Source: Chloroflexota bacterium (GTDB taxonomy: Bacteria; Chloroflexota; Dehalococcoidia; Lucifugimonadales; Lucifugimonadaceae). Taken from it: a stretch of 64,000 bases of DNA. The translations under genes and the position numbers were made by a program. The stretch is taken from positions 1 through 64,000 of the forward strand of contig JABMNN010000028.1 in assembly GCA_013204545.1 (NCBI GenBank), in the 5' to 3' direction. The notes under the pieces are model-generated. The model worked only from the letters and a program-made list of their open reading frames with translations, ran no database searches and was not told the DNA's origin. Below are positions 7,984 through 16,973 of the stretch, in pieces (position 1 is the stretch's first letter; each line of letters starts with the position of its first letter).

Positions 7984-9801
7984 CTAATTAGCGCGGTCGG
8001 TTAGCCATACTTTGTTTAAGAAGTCGGTGTCGCCTCGCGGGGTGAACGGCTCGAAATCGTGTACGTAATCCCAGTACATCCAGTGCGTAGTTCTTGTGGT
8101 TGCAATGAACCGGTGTGAACCGGCAAGAATGAGTCGCTGGATTTCGAGCAGTAGGTCGCCACGTTTAATAGCGTCGTACTCTTTGGCTTGAGCCTCGATT
8201 AGGCGGTCGATTTCAGGGTTTGAATAGCCGGTGGTATTCCACGGTCCGTTAGTGTGATGGACAGCGAACAGGTAGGCTGTGGTACTCGATATAGGTGGCG
8301 GTGTGCCGACCGCGATGTCGTAGTCACCACCGATCCAGATTTCATCACCGAAGACTCTGGTTGAGATCCGTTCGATCTCGGAGCGAATCCCGACTGAAGC
8401 CAGTCCAAGCACTATGGCGTTTGCCTGATCGATGTACTGTTGACCGAATTCACCGACTTTGATGATTACATTGTCGATTGGTTTTAATTCTACTGAGGTT
8501 AGAAGTGCGTTCGCTTTGCTGAGGTCGTTGAAGCGGTTGTCGAAATTAATGAATTTTGAATATCTCAAGTCGCCGTTTAGCGATGGTAACCCAAGACTGC
8601 TTTTCGAATAGCGTCCGTGAAAACTGACCCCAATCGTGTCGCCACCGGGCATAGCCACATTGGATTCAGGGTTCCAAGTTAGCATCATTGCTTCTCGAAC
8701 GGCCAGCTTGTCCATCGGACTACGGTTCGTGTTCATCATGACCTCGACACCAGCAGCAGGATTCTCGACCCCTATCCAGTAGATCTGATCGAATCTATCA
8801 CGAGCATCAGCAACAGTGTCGAAGCTCGCCTGCGCCAGATCGATGACCTTCGCACGCATCCCAGCGGCCCTAGTCGATTCAGCAGGCATTACCTGAATAT
8901 CGAGCCCATCGAGGTACGGGAAATCGTCTTCGTAGTAGTCAGGGTTCACGATAAGTCGGATTACATCGGCCTGAACCTCATTGGCGATCCATGGCCCGGT
9001 TCCAATCGTTGGTCCGCGTCGAAGATCGCCATTGACCTCAACTGCTTCCCTCGCAACTATTCGAGAGTGAGCATCAGCGAGTTTTTCAAGTACTTCGGAA
9101 TCAGGTGAGTCTAGTCTAATGAGGATTTCAAAATCACCAACCGCTGTGAATTCCGTGATGTTTGAAAGGAGTGCTGAGTTGGGATAGCTTGAATTTGCCT
9201 GACGAGTGAGGCTATAGACGACGTCATGTGCTGTGAGCGCGCGACCGTTCAGCGGTGGGATGTTTTGCCACTTCACATCGTCCCGAAGTTTGACTTTGAA
9301 AGTTAGCGGGGCCGATTGTTCCCACGAAGTGCATAGATCACATATCACCGATGACTTGCCGTTGAGCGTGTCGAACTTGAATACACGAGAGTAAACCTGC
9401 CCTACACCCCAACTAACCAGTGCTGACGTCACGGTTAAGTGTGGATCACTATGTGGTGGTCCTTCCGGAATCGCGAATCTAAGAATTCCACCTCGTTTGA
9501 GATTGTCGGGAGGCGGGACAGTCGTGGCTGACGGAATCGACGTTGGAGTGGCGAATGGAGTGGCAGTTGGCCCGTATGTCGCTGTTGCAGGAGGCGCTGC
9601 AGTCGATGTTGGGAGAACGGGTGTTGCACCCGGTGACGTATCCCCACTGGAGCATTGCACCGATACCAGTGCAGCGAGGATGAGCAATCCCGTGGTCAGG
9701 TACGAGTTGACTCGCACTCTTGGCACAAACCTAGAGAAAGATCCGTATTTCGACGATACGCGCCGTATGTATTGCCTAGACGAGTGCATGTTGTTGATCA
9801 A
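7984..9801 (-). CDS. Family 5 solute-binding lipoprotein of a peptide-type ABC transporter
   Basis: This is a 605-residue extracytoplasmic binding protein of the SBP_bac_5 (DppA/OppA) type, which captures oligopeptides or other solutes. A basic N-terminus is followed by a hydrophobic stretch TTGLLILAALVSVQC that ends in a non-classical lipobox Cys at about residue 50. A Thr/Pro/Ala-rich tether follows (TATYGPTATP and so on), a style common in Chloroflexota exported proteins. The family core includes GGILRFAIPEGP, LTFKVKLRDDVKW and LTAHDVVYSLTR. The start is TTG 9801; ATG 9789 is an alternative. No permease or ATPase genes flank it, so the transporter partner is elsewhere or absent. Confidence 0.85.
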   Translation of the reverse strand: MINNMHSSRQYIRRVSSKYGSFSRFVPRVRVNSYLTTGLLILAALVSVQCSSGDTSPGATPVLPTSTAAPPATATYGPTATPFATPTSIPSATTVPPPDNLKRGGILRFAIPEGPPHSDPHLTVTSALVSWGVGQVYSRVFKFDTLNGKSSVICDLCTSWEQSAPLTFKVKLRDDVKWQNIPPLNGRALTAHDVVYSLTRQANSSYPNSALLSNITEFTAVGDFEILIRLDSPDSEVLEKLADAHSRIVAREAVEVNGDLRRGPTIGTGPWIANEVQADVIRLIVNPDYYEDDFPYLDGLDIQVMPAESTRAAGMRAKVIDLAQASFDTVADARDRFDQIYWIGVENPAAGVEVMMNTNRSPMDKLAVREAMMLTWNPESNVAMPGGDTIGVSFHGRYSKSSLGLPSLNGDLRYSKFINFDNRFNDLSKANALLTSVELKPIDNVIIKVGEFGQQYIDQANAIVLGLASVGIRSEIERISTRVFGDEIWIGGDYDIAVGTPPPISSTTAYLFAVHHTNGPWNTTGYSNPEIDRLIEAQAKEYDAIKRGDLLLEIQRLILAGSHRFIATTRTTHWMYWDYVHDFEPFTPRGDTDFLNKVWLTDRAN

Positions 9802-9996
9802 GGATAACTACTACCCACTGCAACTGAATGGACGACTTGATATAAATTAGCACCCCGTGTAAACCGCAATTGACCTAATCAATTCACTGATGGCATCGCC
9901 GCTATATAGAAATACCGTGATATGTAACAGCTTGATTCATGACCTCAGAAATCGAAGATGTCGATGATATGGGCAGTTTCTATTCGGTAGTACTTA

Positions 9997-11733
9997 ATGA
10001 TTCGCAATTTGAGTGAAGCGGAATTTCTACCCCGTCTTGGTTTGGCGGTTGGTATTTATATTCTGTGGGCAGCGTTCTTTTTGAGTCTGGCTGCATTCGA
10101 GAACGGTGGCGTGAAAGTTCTCGCGGCAATCCCTGTGCTGCTATCGGCGATACTGTTTGGAATGCGAGGAGCAGTTCTCGGAACAATGGTTGGCATTGTT
10201 GGACATTTTGGTTTGCACGCGATTGCCGGTACAGGCTCGTTTGGAGATTTCATTCAAGACGGCAATCTTATAAACGGCGCTGTATTGCTTTCAATCGCGT
10301 TGATGGTTGGATATTTTAATCGCTACAAAAGTGACGGTGCGTCTGAAGTTGTTCAGAAATCAGTAGACACCCTGCGCGGTCAAGAGCGAAATCTCCTCCG
10401 AGAGCAGTTGAACACCATCAGTATGGAGTTCAACGCCTCTGCTCATAGAAAACTTGTGATAACCGAAGTTACCCGATGCGCGGCGACTCACATCAGCCGT
10501 GCATTACGACCTGATTTCCTTGCTATAGCGGTTGCTGATCTTGAAAATCGCAAAATTACCGTAGAACAGGCAATCGGTGTTCGAATGCTGGGATTCACAT
10601 ATGGAGACGTGCGTTCAGTGTCAGAGGCACTGAACGACTCGCTGTCGGCGGGTGAATTGATAGCTGTGAATCATGAGGAGTTGGTGGAGCTTACGGGGAC
10701 TTCGCACGTGGCTGCTGCGACTTTGGAGGCGGGGCTTCGTAGCGCGCTGATCGCGAACTTCCGAAAAGACGATGGTGATCTGGTCGCACAGATTTGGATT
10801 GGCTCAGCGGGCCAGGCTCAGTACTCAGATCTTGAGGTTGGATTTATTGCGCAGATGGCGGGTCATTTCAAGTCTGCCGTTGAGAATGCCCGTAATTCAG
10901 AATCGTTGAAACAACTTCAACGGCACTTGGTTGCTCAGAACGAACTTCTTGCGCAGATGCAGGATGGAGTTGAGGGCGCTGAAGGCGAGCTACGACTTAG
11001 CAACAACCAACTTACTCATCTTAATGAATCAAAAACGCAGTTCATGTCGGAGGTTGCGCATGAGATAAAGTCGCCCCTTGCTGTGATGATCGGATACGCA
11101 GATATCCTGCGTTTTGACACCGAACATATGGGCTCTGACCAACGAAAATACGCGGCGTCCATCGAAGGATCAGCCCGCCAGCTTGAAGTGTTGATCGACG
11201 ATTTGAGCGATATCACGAACATGGAATCAGGCCATTTCAACACAGTAAAGAAACCGCATGATGTGATGAAGGTCGTCAAATCAGTAGTGGAAGGACTGAA
11301 GGTTTCGAATCCCAAATTCGAAATGAGAATTCAACTTTCCGACTTTATTACGGACTTCGAAGTAGATGGCGATCCAGCACGGCTTAGTCAGGTTTTCACA
11401 AACCTCATCAGCAACGCGTTAAAATATTCGTCCGAAGATCAATTTGTGGAGATTTCGGCAAGGAAAGCAGCTGGAAAACTGCGGATTGCAATTATCGACC
11501 GGGGACTTGGCATCTCGGATTCCGATTTAGAACAACTGTTTACTCCTTATTTCCGCTCGATGAATACTGAAGTTCGGCATCGCCCGGGCAGAGGTTTGGG
11601 ACTTTTTCTTTCGAAATCGTTAGTCGAAGAACATGGTGGCTCTCTGACGGTTTCGAGCAAAGTCGGAGTCGGTTCTACGTTTACGGTAGAGCTTTCTCCG
11701 TCTTCGAACAGCGCTATCGCCAGTGCTGCGTGA
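9997..11733 (+). CDS. Membrane sensor histidine kinase with GAF-like domain
   Basis: The 578-residue kinase has three or four N-terminal membrane helices (about residues 14-34, 40-56, 58-78 and 90-107). A short coil leads to a GAF-like sensory region (about 140-300), a coiled coil (300-345), and a HisKA/HATPase core. The H-box is SEVAHEIKSPL with the phospho-acceptor H355. The N-box is TNLISNALKYS (N469, N473), G1 is DRGLGIS (from D501) and G2 is GRGLGLFLSK (531-540). Its partner is the CheY-like regulator 38 bases downstream. The small periplasmic exposure suggests sensing in the membrane or cytoplasm; the signal is unknown. Confidence 0.9.
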   Translation: MIRNLSEAEFLPRLGLAVGIYILWAAFFLSLAAFENGGVKVLAAIPVLLSAILFGMRGAVLGTMVGIVGHFGLHAIAGTGSFGDFIQDGNLINGAVLLSIALMVGYFNRYKSDGASEVVQKSVDTLRGQERNLLREQLNTISMEFNASAHRKLVITEVTRCAATHISRALRPDFLAIAVADLENRKITVEQAIGVRMLGFTYGDVRSVSEALNDSLSAGELIAVNHEELVELTGTSHVAAATLEAGLRSALIANFRKDDGDLVAQIWIGSAGQAQYSDLEVGFIAQMAGHFKSAVENARNSESLKQLQRHLVAQNELLAQMQDGVEGAEGELRLSNNQLTHLNESKTQFMSEVAHEIKSPLAVMIGYADILRFDTEHMGSDQRKYAASIEGSARQLEVLIDDLSDITNMESGHFNTVKKPHDVMKVVKSVVEGLKVSNPKFEMRIQLSDFITDFEVDGDPARLSQVFTNLISNALKYSSEDQFVEISARKAAGKLRIAIIDRGLGISDSDLEQLFTPYFRSMNTEVRHRPGRGLGLFLSKSLVEEHGGSLTVSSKVGVGSTFTVELSPSSNSAIASAA

Positions 11734-11771
11734 GCAAATTTGGCATGTGAGAGAACTTCGGGGAGGTTGTA

Positions 11772-12158
11772 ATGCGAATTCTTGTTATGGATGACAATTC
11801 TGACATCAGAGTGCTTCTAGTTTCGGTTCTCCAGCGCGCTGAATTTGAAGTGATAGAAGCTGCTGATGGAACGACAGTTGCAGCGTGGGTTGAGGACGCA
11901 ACTCCCGATGTAATTATTCTCGACCTGATGATGCCTGGAATGGACGGGTGGGAAACGCTCGAACAGCTAAAATCAAACACCGCATCTAAACACATCCCAG
12001 TGATCATTTCTTCAGCACTACGCGACGAGGAAGACTTTGAGAAAGCACGGCGAATGGGAGCAGTTGACTATATGCCTAAGCCATGGTCTGCAGACGATTT
12101 GGTTGCTCGAATTCGTAAGGCTGTGACTGTTGGCAAAAGCAAGCGCGAAGCTGCTTGA
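11772..12158 (+). CDS. Single-domain CheY-like response regulator
   Basis: This 128-residue receiver has no output domain. The acidic pair is D7/D8 (LVMDDNS), the phospho-acceptor is D51 (VIILDLMMPGMDG), the switch Ser is S80 or S81 (VIISSAL), and the lysine is K103 in MPKPW. The ATG at 11772 has a strong GGGGAGG ribosome site. It lies 38 bases behind the histidine kinase gene, so the two almost certainly form a pair. With no DNA-binding domain, it must act through protein contact or phosphorelay. A weak hairpin follows at 12284-12309. Confidence 0.93.
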   Translation: MRILVMDDNSDIRVLLVSVLQRAEFEVIEAADGTTVAAWVEDATPDVIILDLMMPGMDGWETLEQLKSNTASKHIPVIISSALRDEEDFEKARRMGAVDYMPKPWSADDLVARIRKAVTVGKSKREAA

Positions 12159-12283
12159 CCTGATTGACAGCAACGTCGATCTCAACTAGCAAATTTCCAT
12201 GTCGATGAATAAACCTGTGGCAGCCCCGGCGATTGTTCAGGTCACATCGGTTAATCTATCTGGGCGATAATAGTCTAGGAATG

Positions 12284-12309
12284 AGGAGCGCGCTTCACGC
12301 TGCTCCTTT
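12284..12309 (+). terminator. Weak hairpin terminator candidate behind the kinase/regulator pair
   Basis: AGGAGCGCG (12284-12292) pairs with CGC and GCTCCT (12298-12307) around one bulged T, and a short TTG follows. The T-tract is poor, so it could equally be a leader structure of the downstream lipoprotein gene. The remaining bases of 12159-12358 show nothing recognisable apart from a GATAAT box near 12265. Confidence 0.3.
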
Positions 12310-12358
12310 GCCGGAATATCACGGTCTGAAGCAACAGCTAGCACGACTGTAATGTGAC

Positions 12359-13594
12359 TTGTTGATAAAAGTTTTACTGGCGATTGCGGTAATGTCGGTC
12401 GCTGCAGGGTGTACTAGCGGTTCCGAGACAGCCGTTCCCCTGTCGGAATCACCCTACGGAAGCATGTTTTCAGATCAAAACATATACGTAATCCATGCAG
12501 CGAATCGGTATTTTTTAGGAACCGGGATAATGCCATCTGAGCCGTTGCAGATTGAGTTTTCGACTGCTGAACGCCGACCAAAGTGGGTTGTTGCCAAGTC
12601 TGGAGCATCGGACAGCACAGATTTGGGGGTAGTTCACACTGACAGCAGATGGTCAACATTTAGCGTGGTAAATAGCGAGTTAAAGCAACTCAAGATTGCA
12701 TCGCCTTTGGATGATAATTTGCTGCTGCCCATGTTGATTGAGAACGAGCCTGGTGAGTTAAGCCTTGCTGTGAACGCCGTTGCTGATCCGCTCGATGTTG
12801 TATTGGCTACAGCGCTTTCTAAGTTCGAAAACGTTCCGGACGGCTCGACGGTGCGGAAGGGTGATTCTCTGTTGTATTCATACTCTGGTCCAACTAATCG
12901 TTATCCACACAGAGCTTTAGGAGACAACATTGAATGGAGTGAATTGGTGGTAGCGTCGACTGATCCCGCAACCGCAGATGTACGTTTCACCCTGTCGTCA
13001 AACGAAGTGTTCGAAGGTCTCTACCCGTTAGTTGCCGATTTGAATGGCGACGGTATAGACGAGATCGTGACTACGGTAAGTAACCCCGATGCTGGCGCTC
13101 GTTTGATTGCTTTCGGATACCACGACCAACGCCGGTTGCAGATAGTCGCTGAGTCGGATTCGATCGGAGCCCGATTTAGGTGGATGCATCAAATTGCCGT
13201 GGCACCATTTGGGCCGAATGGGGAGACAGAGATCGCAGCGGTTCGTACACCGCACATCGGAGGTATTGCACAGTTTTTTCGACTCAACGGCGAAAGGCTC
13301 GAACTAGTTGCTTCAAAAGCTGGCGGCTATATGTCGCACGTCAACGGATCGCTGAACTTGGATCAGGCGATGGCCGGCGATTTCGATGGTGATGGAGCGG
13401 TGGAACTACTGGTTCCGTCAGCGGATCAAACGGCTTTGATAGCGCTGAGACGAATGGGAGATTCGGTCGAGGAAGTCTGGAAACTTGATCTCGGCTCGCG
13501 ACTTGCCACGAATCTGGCGGTGGTGGAATTGGAAAATGGCCGACTTGTACTAGGTGCTGCAACCGAAGATGGCCTATTGCACATTTGGAAATAG
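12359..13594 (+). CDS. FG-GAP/VCBS-type repeat lipoprotein of unknown function
   Basis: The 411-residue exported protein begins with a short signal peptide ending in the lipobox VAAGC (Cys at residue 18), so it is probably a lipid-anchored surface protein. Two calcium-binding type motifs are visible, LVADLNGDGIDEIVTT (about 223-238) and AGDFDGDGAVELLVPS (about 336-351), as in FG-GAP beta-propeller blades. Similar but weaker strands lie between. The start is TTG 12359 (or the adjacent TTG 12362), because the next ATG would remove the signal peptide. It may bind polysaccharide or act in adhesion; the sequence does not decide. It is preceded by the kinase/regulator pair. Confidence 0.75.
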   Translation: MLIKVLLAIAVMSVAAGCTSGSETAVPLSESPYGSMFSDQNIYVIHAANRYFLGTGIMPSEPLQIEFSTAERRPKWVVAKSGASDSTDLGVVHTDSRWSTFSVVNSELKQLKIASPLDDNLLLPMLIENEPGELSLAVNAVADPLDVVLATALSKFENVPDGSTVRKGDSLLYSYSGPTNRYPHRALGDNIEWSELVVASTDPATADVRFTLSSNEVFEGLYPLVADLNGDGIDEIVTTVSNPDAGARLIAFGYHDQRRLQIVAESDSIGARFRWMHQIAVAPFGPNGETEIAAVRTPHIGGIAQFFRLNGERLELVASKAGGYMSHVNGSLNLDQAMAGDFDGDGAVELLVPSADQTALIALRRMGDSVEEVWKLDLGSRLATNLAVVELENGRLVLGAATEDGLLHIWK

Positions 13595-13673
13595 TTCATT
13601 CGGTGGCTTGAAGCGTTAGAATCTGGCTCTCTCGTAAACTTGCCGTGGAATACCACATGCATAGGAAATAAGA

Positions 13674-14561
13674 ATGACCAAACTCAACATCATGGCCTCC
13701 CGCCACTCGGCTTTCTACAGCCCGATGATTTGTACTATCGCAGGCGGATTTCTCGAAAATGAAGGACTATCCGGCGAATACTTTGTGGTAGAGCCAGGCA
13801 GCAGCAGTGGTGGAGCGGTAGCTGAGGGTCGGATGGATGTAGCTCAAGCGGCCGTATCTGCGAGCTGGGCACCACTGGACAAGGGATCGAAGGCACCATT
13901 CGCACACTTCGCTCAGATCAATCGTTACGATGGATTTTTCATCGCTGGACGGGAAGCCGATTCGGATTTTTCATGGAATAAGTTACTAAGCGGCAAATTC
14001 TTACACGTTCACGGCGGACAACCCGAAGCGATGCTGCGGTACGGAGCTCACAAGATGGGTATTGATCTTGCTGATGTGGACGATATTGCGTCATCGGGTG
14101 GCGGTGCGATGGTGACGCAGTGGCGAAGTGGTGAAGGCGACTACTTCCACGAGCAGGGTGCATTCCCGCAGCAGCTTGAGCATGATGGGCAAGGTCACAT
14201 CGTTGCGTCTGTCGGTGAAGCCGTTGGCCCGGTAGCCTTCTCAAGTCTCGTTGGTCGATGGGACTGGCTTGAGAGCGACGATGCAAAGCGATTTGCTGCC
14301 GCATTCAAATCTTCCCGGGAATGGGTAAATACCGCTGATCCTGTCGAGGTTGCAAAGGCTGAAGCAAGCTTCTTTCCTGATATGGCAGAAACGGCGATCA
14401 CTTCAGCGGTTGCTGCATACCAGAAGTTAGGGACATGGTCTGGCGGTATTGCAATCGAGAAGGAACTGTATGAGGCGGCGCTGGATGTTTTCGAGCATTC
14501 GAATATGGTCGGGTCTCGACATTCGTACGATGACGTAGTGGTCGCACCTCCGGGAATGTAA
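13674..14561 (+). CDS. NMT1/THI5-like solute-binding-type protein without signal peptide
   Basis: The 295-residue protein resembles periplasmic binding proteins of the NMT1/ThiY/SsuA fold. An N-terminal strand LNIMASRHSAFYSPMICTIAGGFLENEGL is typical of a mature binding protein, and GSSSGGAVAEGRMDVAQAA resembles the GGS...L..G..DI family pattern; both are followed by the second lobe (AVGPVAFSSLVGRWDWLESD). The start ATG 13674 has AGGAAA upstream, and no signal peptide or lipobox precedes the domain, so the protein looks cytoplasmic. No transporter genes adjoin. It may be a soluble sensor or enzyme that reuses this fold, as THI5 does in fungi. This is inference. Confidence 0.7.
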   Translation: MTKLNIMASRHSAFYSPMICTIAGGFLENEGLSGEYFVVEPGSSSGGAVAEGRMDVAQAAVSASWAPLDKGSKAPFAHFAQINRYDGFFIAGREADSDFSWNKLLSGKFLHVHGGQPEAMLRYGAHKMGIDLADVDDIASSGGGAMVTQWRSGEGDYFHEQGAFPQQLEHDGQGHIVASVGEAVGPVAFSSLVGRWDWLESDDAKRFAAAFKSSREWVNTADPVEVAKAEASFFPDMAETAITSAVAAYQKLGTWSGGIAIEKELYEAALDVFEHSNMVGSRHSYDDVVVAPPGM

Positions 14562-14574
14562 AGAATGGGTATGG

Positions 14575-15345
14575 CTAGCTGCGTGTGGCGACGATGAACA
14601 TTCGTTTGAACGGGAAAATCGTTGTGCCGTCGGATTGCTTCGGGTAAGCCTTCGCCACGATTTCGGCATAGGAATTTTCGAACTCGGTGCGTTCTGGTTC
14701 TTCCAACGCATCGAGCAATGGCCGGAGCCATGTGCCTTTGGTCCACTCTTTGATCGGGTTATCGCCGGAGAGTACTTGCATGTACTCCGTCTCCCAGACA
14801 TCTAGGGAACTTGTAAGGGGAGACAGGACGTCGATGTAGAACGGGGCTGGCTCGACAGGAGCGGGTCGCAAGAGTGGTTCGAGCTTGCTGCGCCAGAGAC
14901 CGCTTTGTGCAGCTTCCACTATAGATGTATGCGAAAGAGCTCCAAAATTTCGAGGCATCTGGACGGCAAGAATACCACTGGCGGGTGCGATCGCAGTCAT
15001 GAGGCGTGTGAACAGATTGGTGTGCCCTGTGACCCAGTGCAGAGCAGCATTGGTGAAGATGAGTTCTGCTGGGTGTTTCGGCTGCCACGATCCAATATCT
15101 CCGACTTCCCATTCGATGTTCGACGCGCGTTCTGCCGCTTTTCGGAGCATCTCTTCTGAATCGTCTATGCCGATGATTCGAGCGTTGGGCCAACGATTTG
15201 CAAGCAACTCTGTCACGTTTCCGGCTCCGGCACCCAGATCGTAGACGACAGAAGGTGAATCGAGATTTACTCGGTTAAGAAGGTCAACCGCGGGTCGTAG
15301 TCGATGATCGGCAAATTTTAGGTATTGGGAGGGATCCCACGGCAT
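14575..15345 (-). CDS. tam: Trans-aconitate 2-methyltransferase-like SAM enzyme
   Basis: The 256-residue class I methyltransferase matches Tam, which methylates trans-aconitate formed spontaneously from cis-aconitate and so relieves aconitase inhibition. The N-terminus MPWDPSQYLKFADHRLRP is the Tam hallmark (W-D..YL.F...R..P..DLL). The SAM site is VYDLGAGAGNVTELL (about 33-47), followed by IGIDDSEEML and ANALHWV-like NAALHWV at about 99. Length equals the family norm. It starts 36 bases behind the stop of a GNAT gene in the same direction and ends 13 bases from the convergent binding-protein gene. Related methyltransferases on other small acids are possible. Confidence 0.8.
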   Translation of the reverse strand: MPWDPSQYLKFADHRLRPAVDLLNRVNLDSPSVVYDLGAGAGNVTELLANRWPNARIIGIDDSEEMLRKAAERASNIEWEVGDIGSWQPKHPAELIFTNAALHWVTGHTNLFTRLMTAIAPASGILAVQMPRNFGALSHTSIVEAAQSGLWRSKLEPLLRPAPVEPAPFYIDVLSPLTSSLDVWETEYMQVLSGDNPIKEWTKGTWLRPLLDALEEPERTEFENSYAEIVAKAYPKQSDGTTIFPFKRMFIVATRS

Positions 15346-15381
15346 ATCGAGAGCCTTTCAGTGAGATAGGGGCATCAATTA

Positions 15382-15960
15382 TCAAGTTGTAGTTGGCCAG
15401 TTATTTTCATTGAACGGTTTTTCTAAGATGCCAAATATTCTTGCCCATCGGCTAATCTGGTCGTCCCGATACAGTAGCGGCTTCCATCCGAGTTTTAGAT
15501 AGATGTTGATAGCTGGAATCCGAAAATCATCGGTCGAGAGATACGAGTAGTTTGGTGAGTGATCGGCAAGAATCTGGGTGGCGGCCGCAACCGTTGCCTG
15601 TCCAGCCCCTGTTCCTCGATGGTCTGAGTGTGCGACAACCCACTGAAGACTATGTCCGTCGGGGTGCTGTGATTTCTCGTAGATAGCAGCTGTTGAGGCT
15701 GCGACTACTGTGCTGGTTGGCATGTGTTCGACAACGAAGAAGCCGTCGGGCAACATGTGTTTCATTAGGTCGCCAAACGGCGACGGATCGTCGAATGCCG
15801 TCGCGAAGGTTTGCTCGTACGAGTGACGATCTTCAAGAGTTATCTGTCGGAGCATATATCCCAGAACAGGTTTCCGAACCGATGGGACTATTTCGCTGCC
15901 TCGGATCATTTCTAGCTGGGGCTTGATCGATCCGCCATCCGGTGCGCGCAGATCGCTCAA
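15382..15960 (-). CDS. GNAT-family N-acetyltransferase
   Basis: This 192-residue protein belongs to the Gcn5-related acetyltransferases, which move an acetyl group from acetyl-CoA to an amine. The acetyl-CoA loop is visible as VVAHSDHRGTGAGQATVAAA (about residues 108-127), with the Q/RxxGxG/A pattern in HRGTGAGQA, preceded by strand SLQWVV. The C-terminal part INIYLKLGWKPLLYRDD is the usual end of the fold (N.A...Y.K.GF). Its ATG overlaps the stop of the DHDPS-like gene as ATGA (15957-15960), so the two are translationally coupled. Substrate unknown. Confidence 0.8.
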   Translation of the reverse strand: MSDLRAPDGGSIKPQLEMIRGSEIVPSVRKPVLGYMLRQITLEDRHSYEQTFATAFDDPSPFGDLMKHMLPDGFFVVEHMPTSTVVAASTAAIYEKSQHPDGHSLQWVVAHSDHRGTGAGQATVAAATQILADHSPNYSYLSTDDFRIPAINIYLKLGWKPLLYRDDQISRWARIFGILEKPFNENNWPTTT

Positions 15961-16850
15961 ATCGGTGCTACTCCGAGTCGTTCAATCAGCGAATCGAGTT
16001 CACTGAAAATTCCGACGTCGGGTTTGACTGCTGGTAAGCGCGGATATGCCTCACTGAAAATTCCGCGACGCTTTAGTATCTCTTTCGCTATCCAATACAG
16101 CTGACCTTCTCCCAGAGTGTAGAGCTTGACGAGCGGCTGGTAATGATTCCACAGCGACTCAGCGGCAATCTCTTCACCTGCCTGAAAATGATCCCAAGTT
16201 TTGCGGACGATGTCACAAAGGGCGATGCCTTGCATGGTTCCGCTGGCACCACGGCGCATCTCTTCGATAAAGAAAACTCCGTTGGCTCCCCCGAACATCG
16301 AAAGCTTGTTGCCGGCCAGTTGGCCTGTTTCGGTGAACCGATTAGGGGTTGGAAGTGTTTCGATTTTTGCGTAGCAGAGGTTTTCGTTGGCCCGTGCTAG
16401 ATCGGCGAGCAGCGTTGGTGACATTACTGCCCCTGTCATATCTTGCATATAAATAGGCAGGTCTGAACTTTCGGCAACGTCGATAAAGTGCTGTCGAACG
16501 AGCGGGGTTGGAATACCGATGATTGCCGGTGGAGCGATCATTACGGCATCGGCTCCAAGAACTTTGGCGACTCTGGTGTAGTGGATGGTCTGAACTGTTG
16601 AGGGGGCTCCGGTGTTCATCACCACTTTGATCCGACCATTAACTTGATCGACAACCGCACTAAGGACTTCATCGCGCTCATGATCGTCGAGCTTGTTGAC
16701 TTCGGATCCATAGGCAATGCCGACACCATGAACACCGCCTCGGATCGCATATTCGGCCTCGGCCCGCAAGTCTTCGAAAATTATCTGCCCTGCCTTGTTG
16801 AAAGGCATCTGCAGAATAGGAAAGACTCCGCTGAAGTGGTGGTCTGCCAT
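15957..16850 (-). CDS. DHDPS/NAL-superfamily aldolase or dehydratase
   Basis: This is a 297-residue (beta/alpha)8 class I lyase of the dihydrodipicolinate synthase superfamily. The Schiff-base lysine is K162 in CYAKIE, the catalytic-type Tyr is Y134 in PIYMQD, and the carboxylate-binding loop is IAYGSEVNKL near residue 45 in place of the usual GTTGE. The divergent loop argues against true DapA and for a 2-keto-3-deoxy sugar acid lyase or dehydratase. An aldehyde dehydrogenase gene lies just upstream, which fits a route from a keto-deoxy acid via a semialdehyde to 2-oxoglutarate. The substrate is inferred, not shown. Confidence 0.82.
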   Translation of the reverse strand: MADHHFSGVFPILQMPFNKAGQIIFEDLRAEAEYAIRGGVHGVGIAYGSEVNKLDDHERDEVLSAVVDQVNGRIKVVMNTGAPSTVQTIHYTRVAKVLGADAVMIAPPAIIGIPTPLVRQHFIDVAESSDLPIYMQDMTGAVMSPTLLADLARANENLCYAKIETLPTPNRFTETGQLAGNKLSMFGGANGVFFIEEMRRGASGTMQGIALCDIVRKTWDHFQAGEEIAAESLWNHYQPLVKLYTLGEGQLYWIAKEILKRRGIFSEAYPRLPAVKPDVGIFSELDSLIERLGVAPI

Positions 16851-16973
16851 AGGTTCACCCCCGGATAGTCACACATGCCGTCGTGTTGTGGTCAATGAAG
16901 GGCCGAATAGCTGCGCCCGGTAATCGACATGATAATAGCGATCACCAGCCCCATAAACTATCAGGGAAATTAG

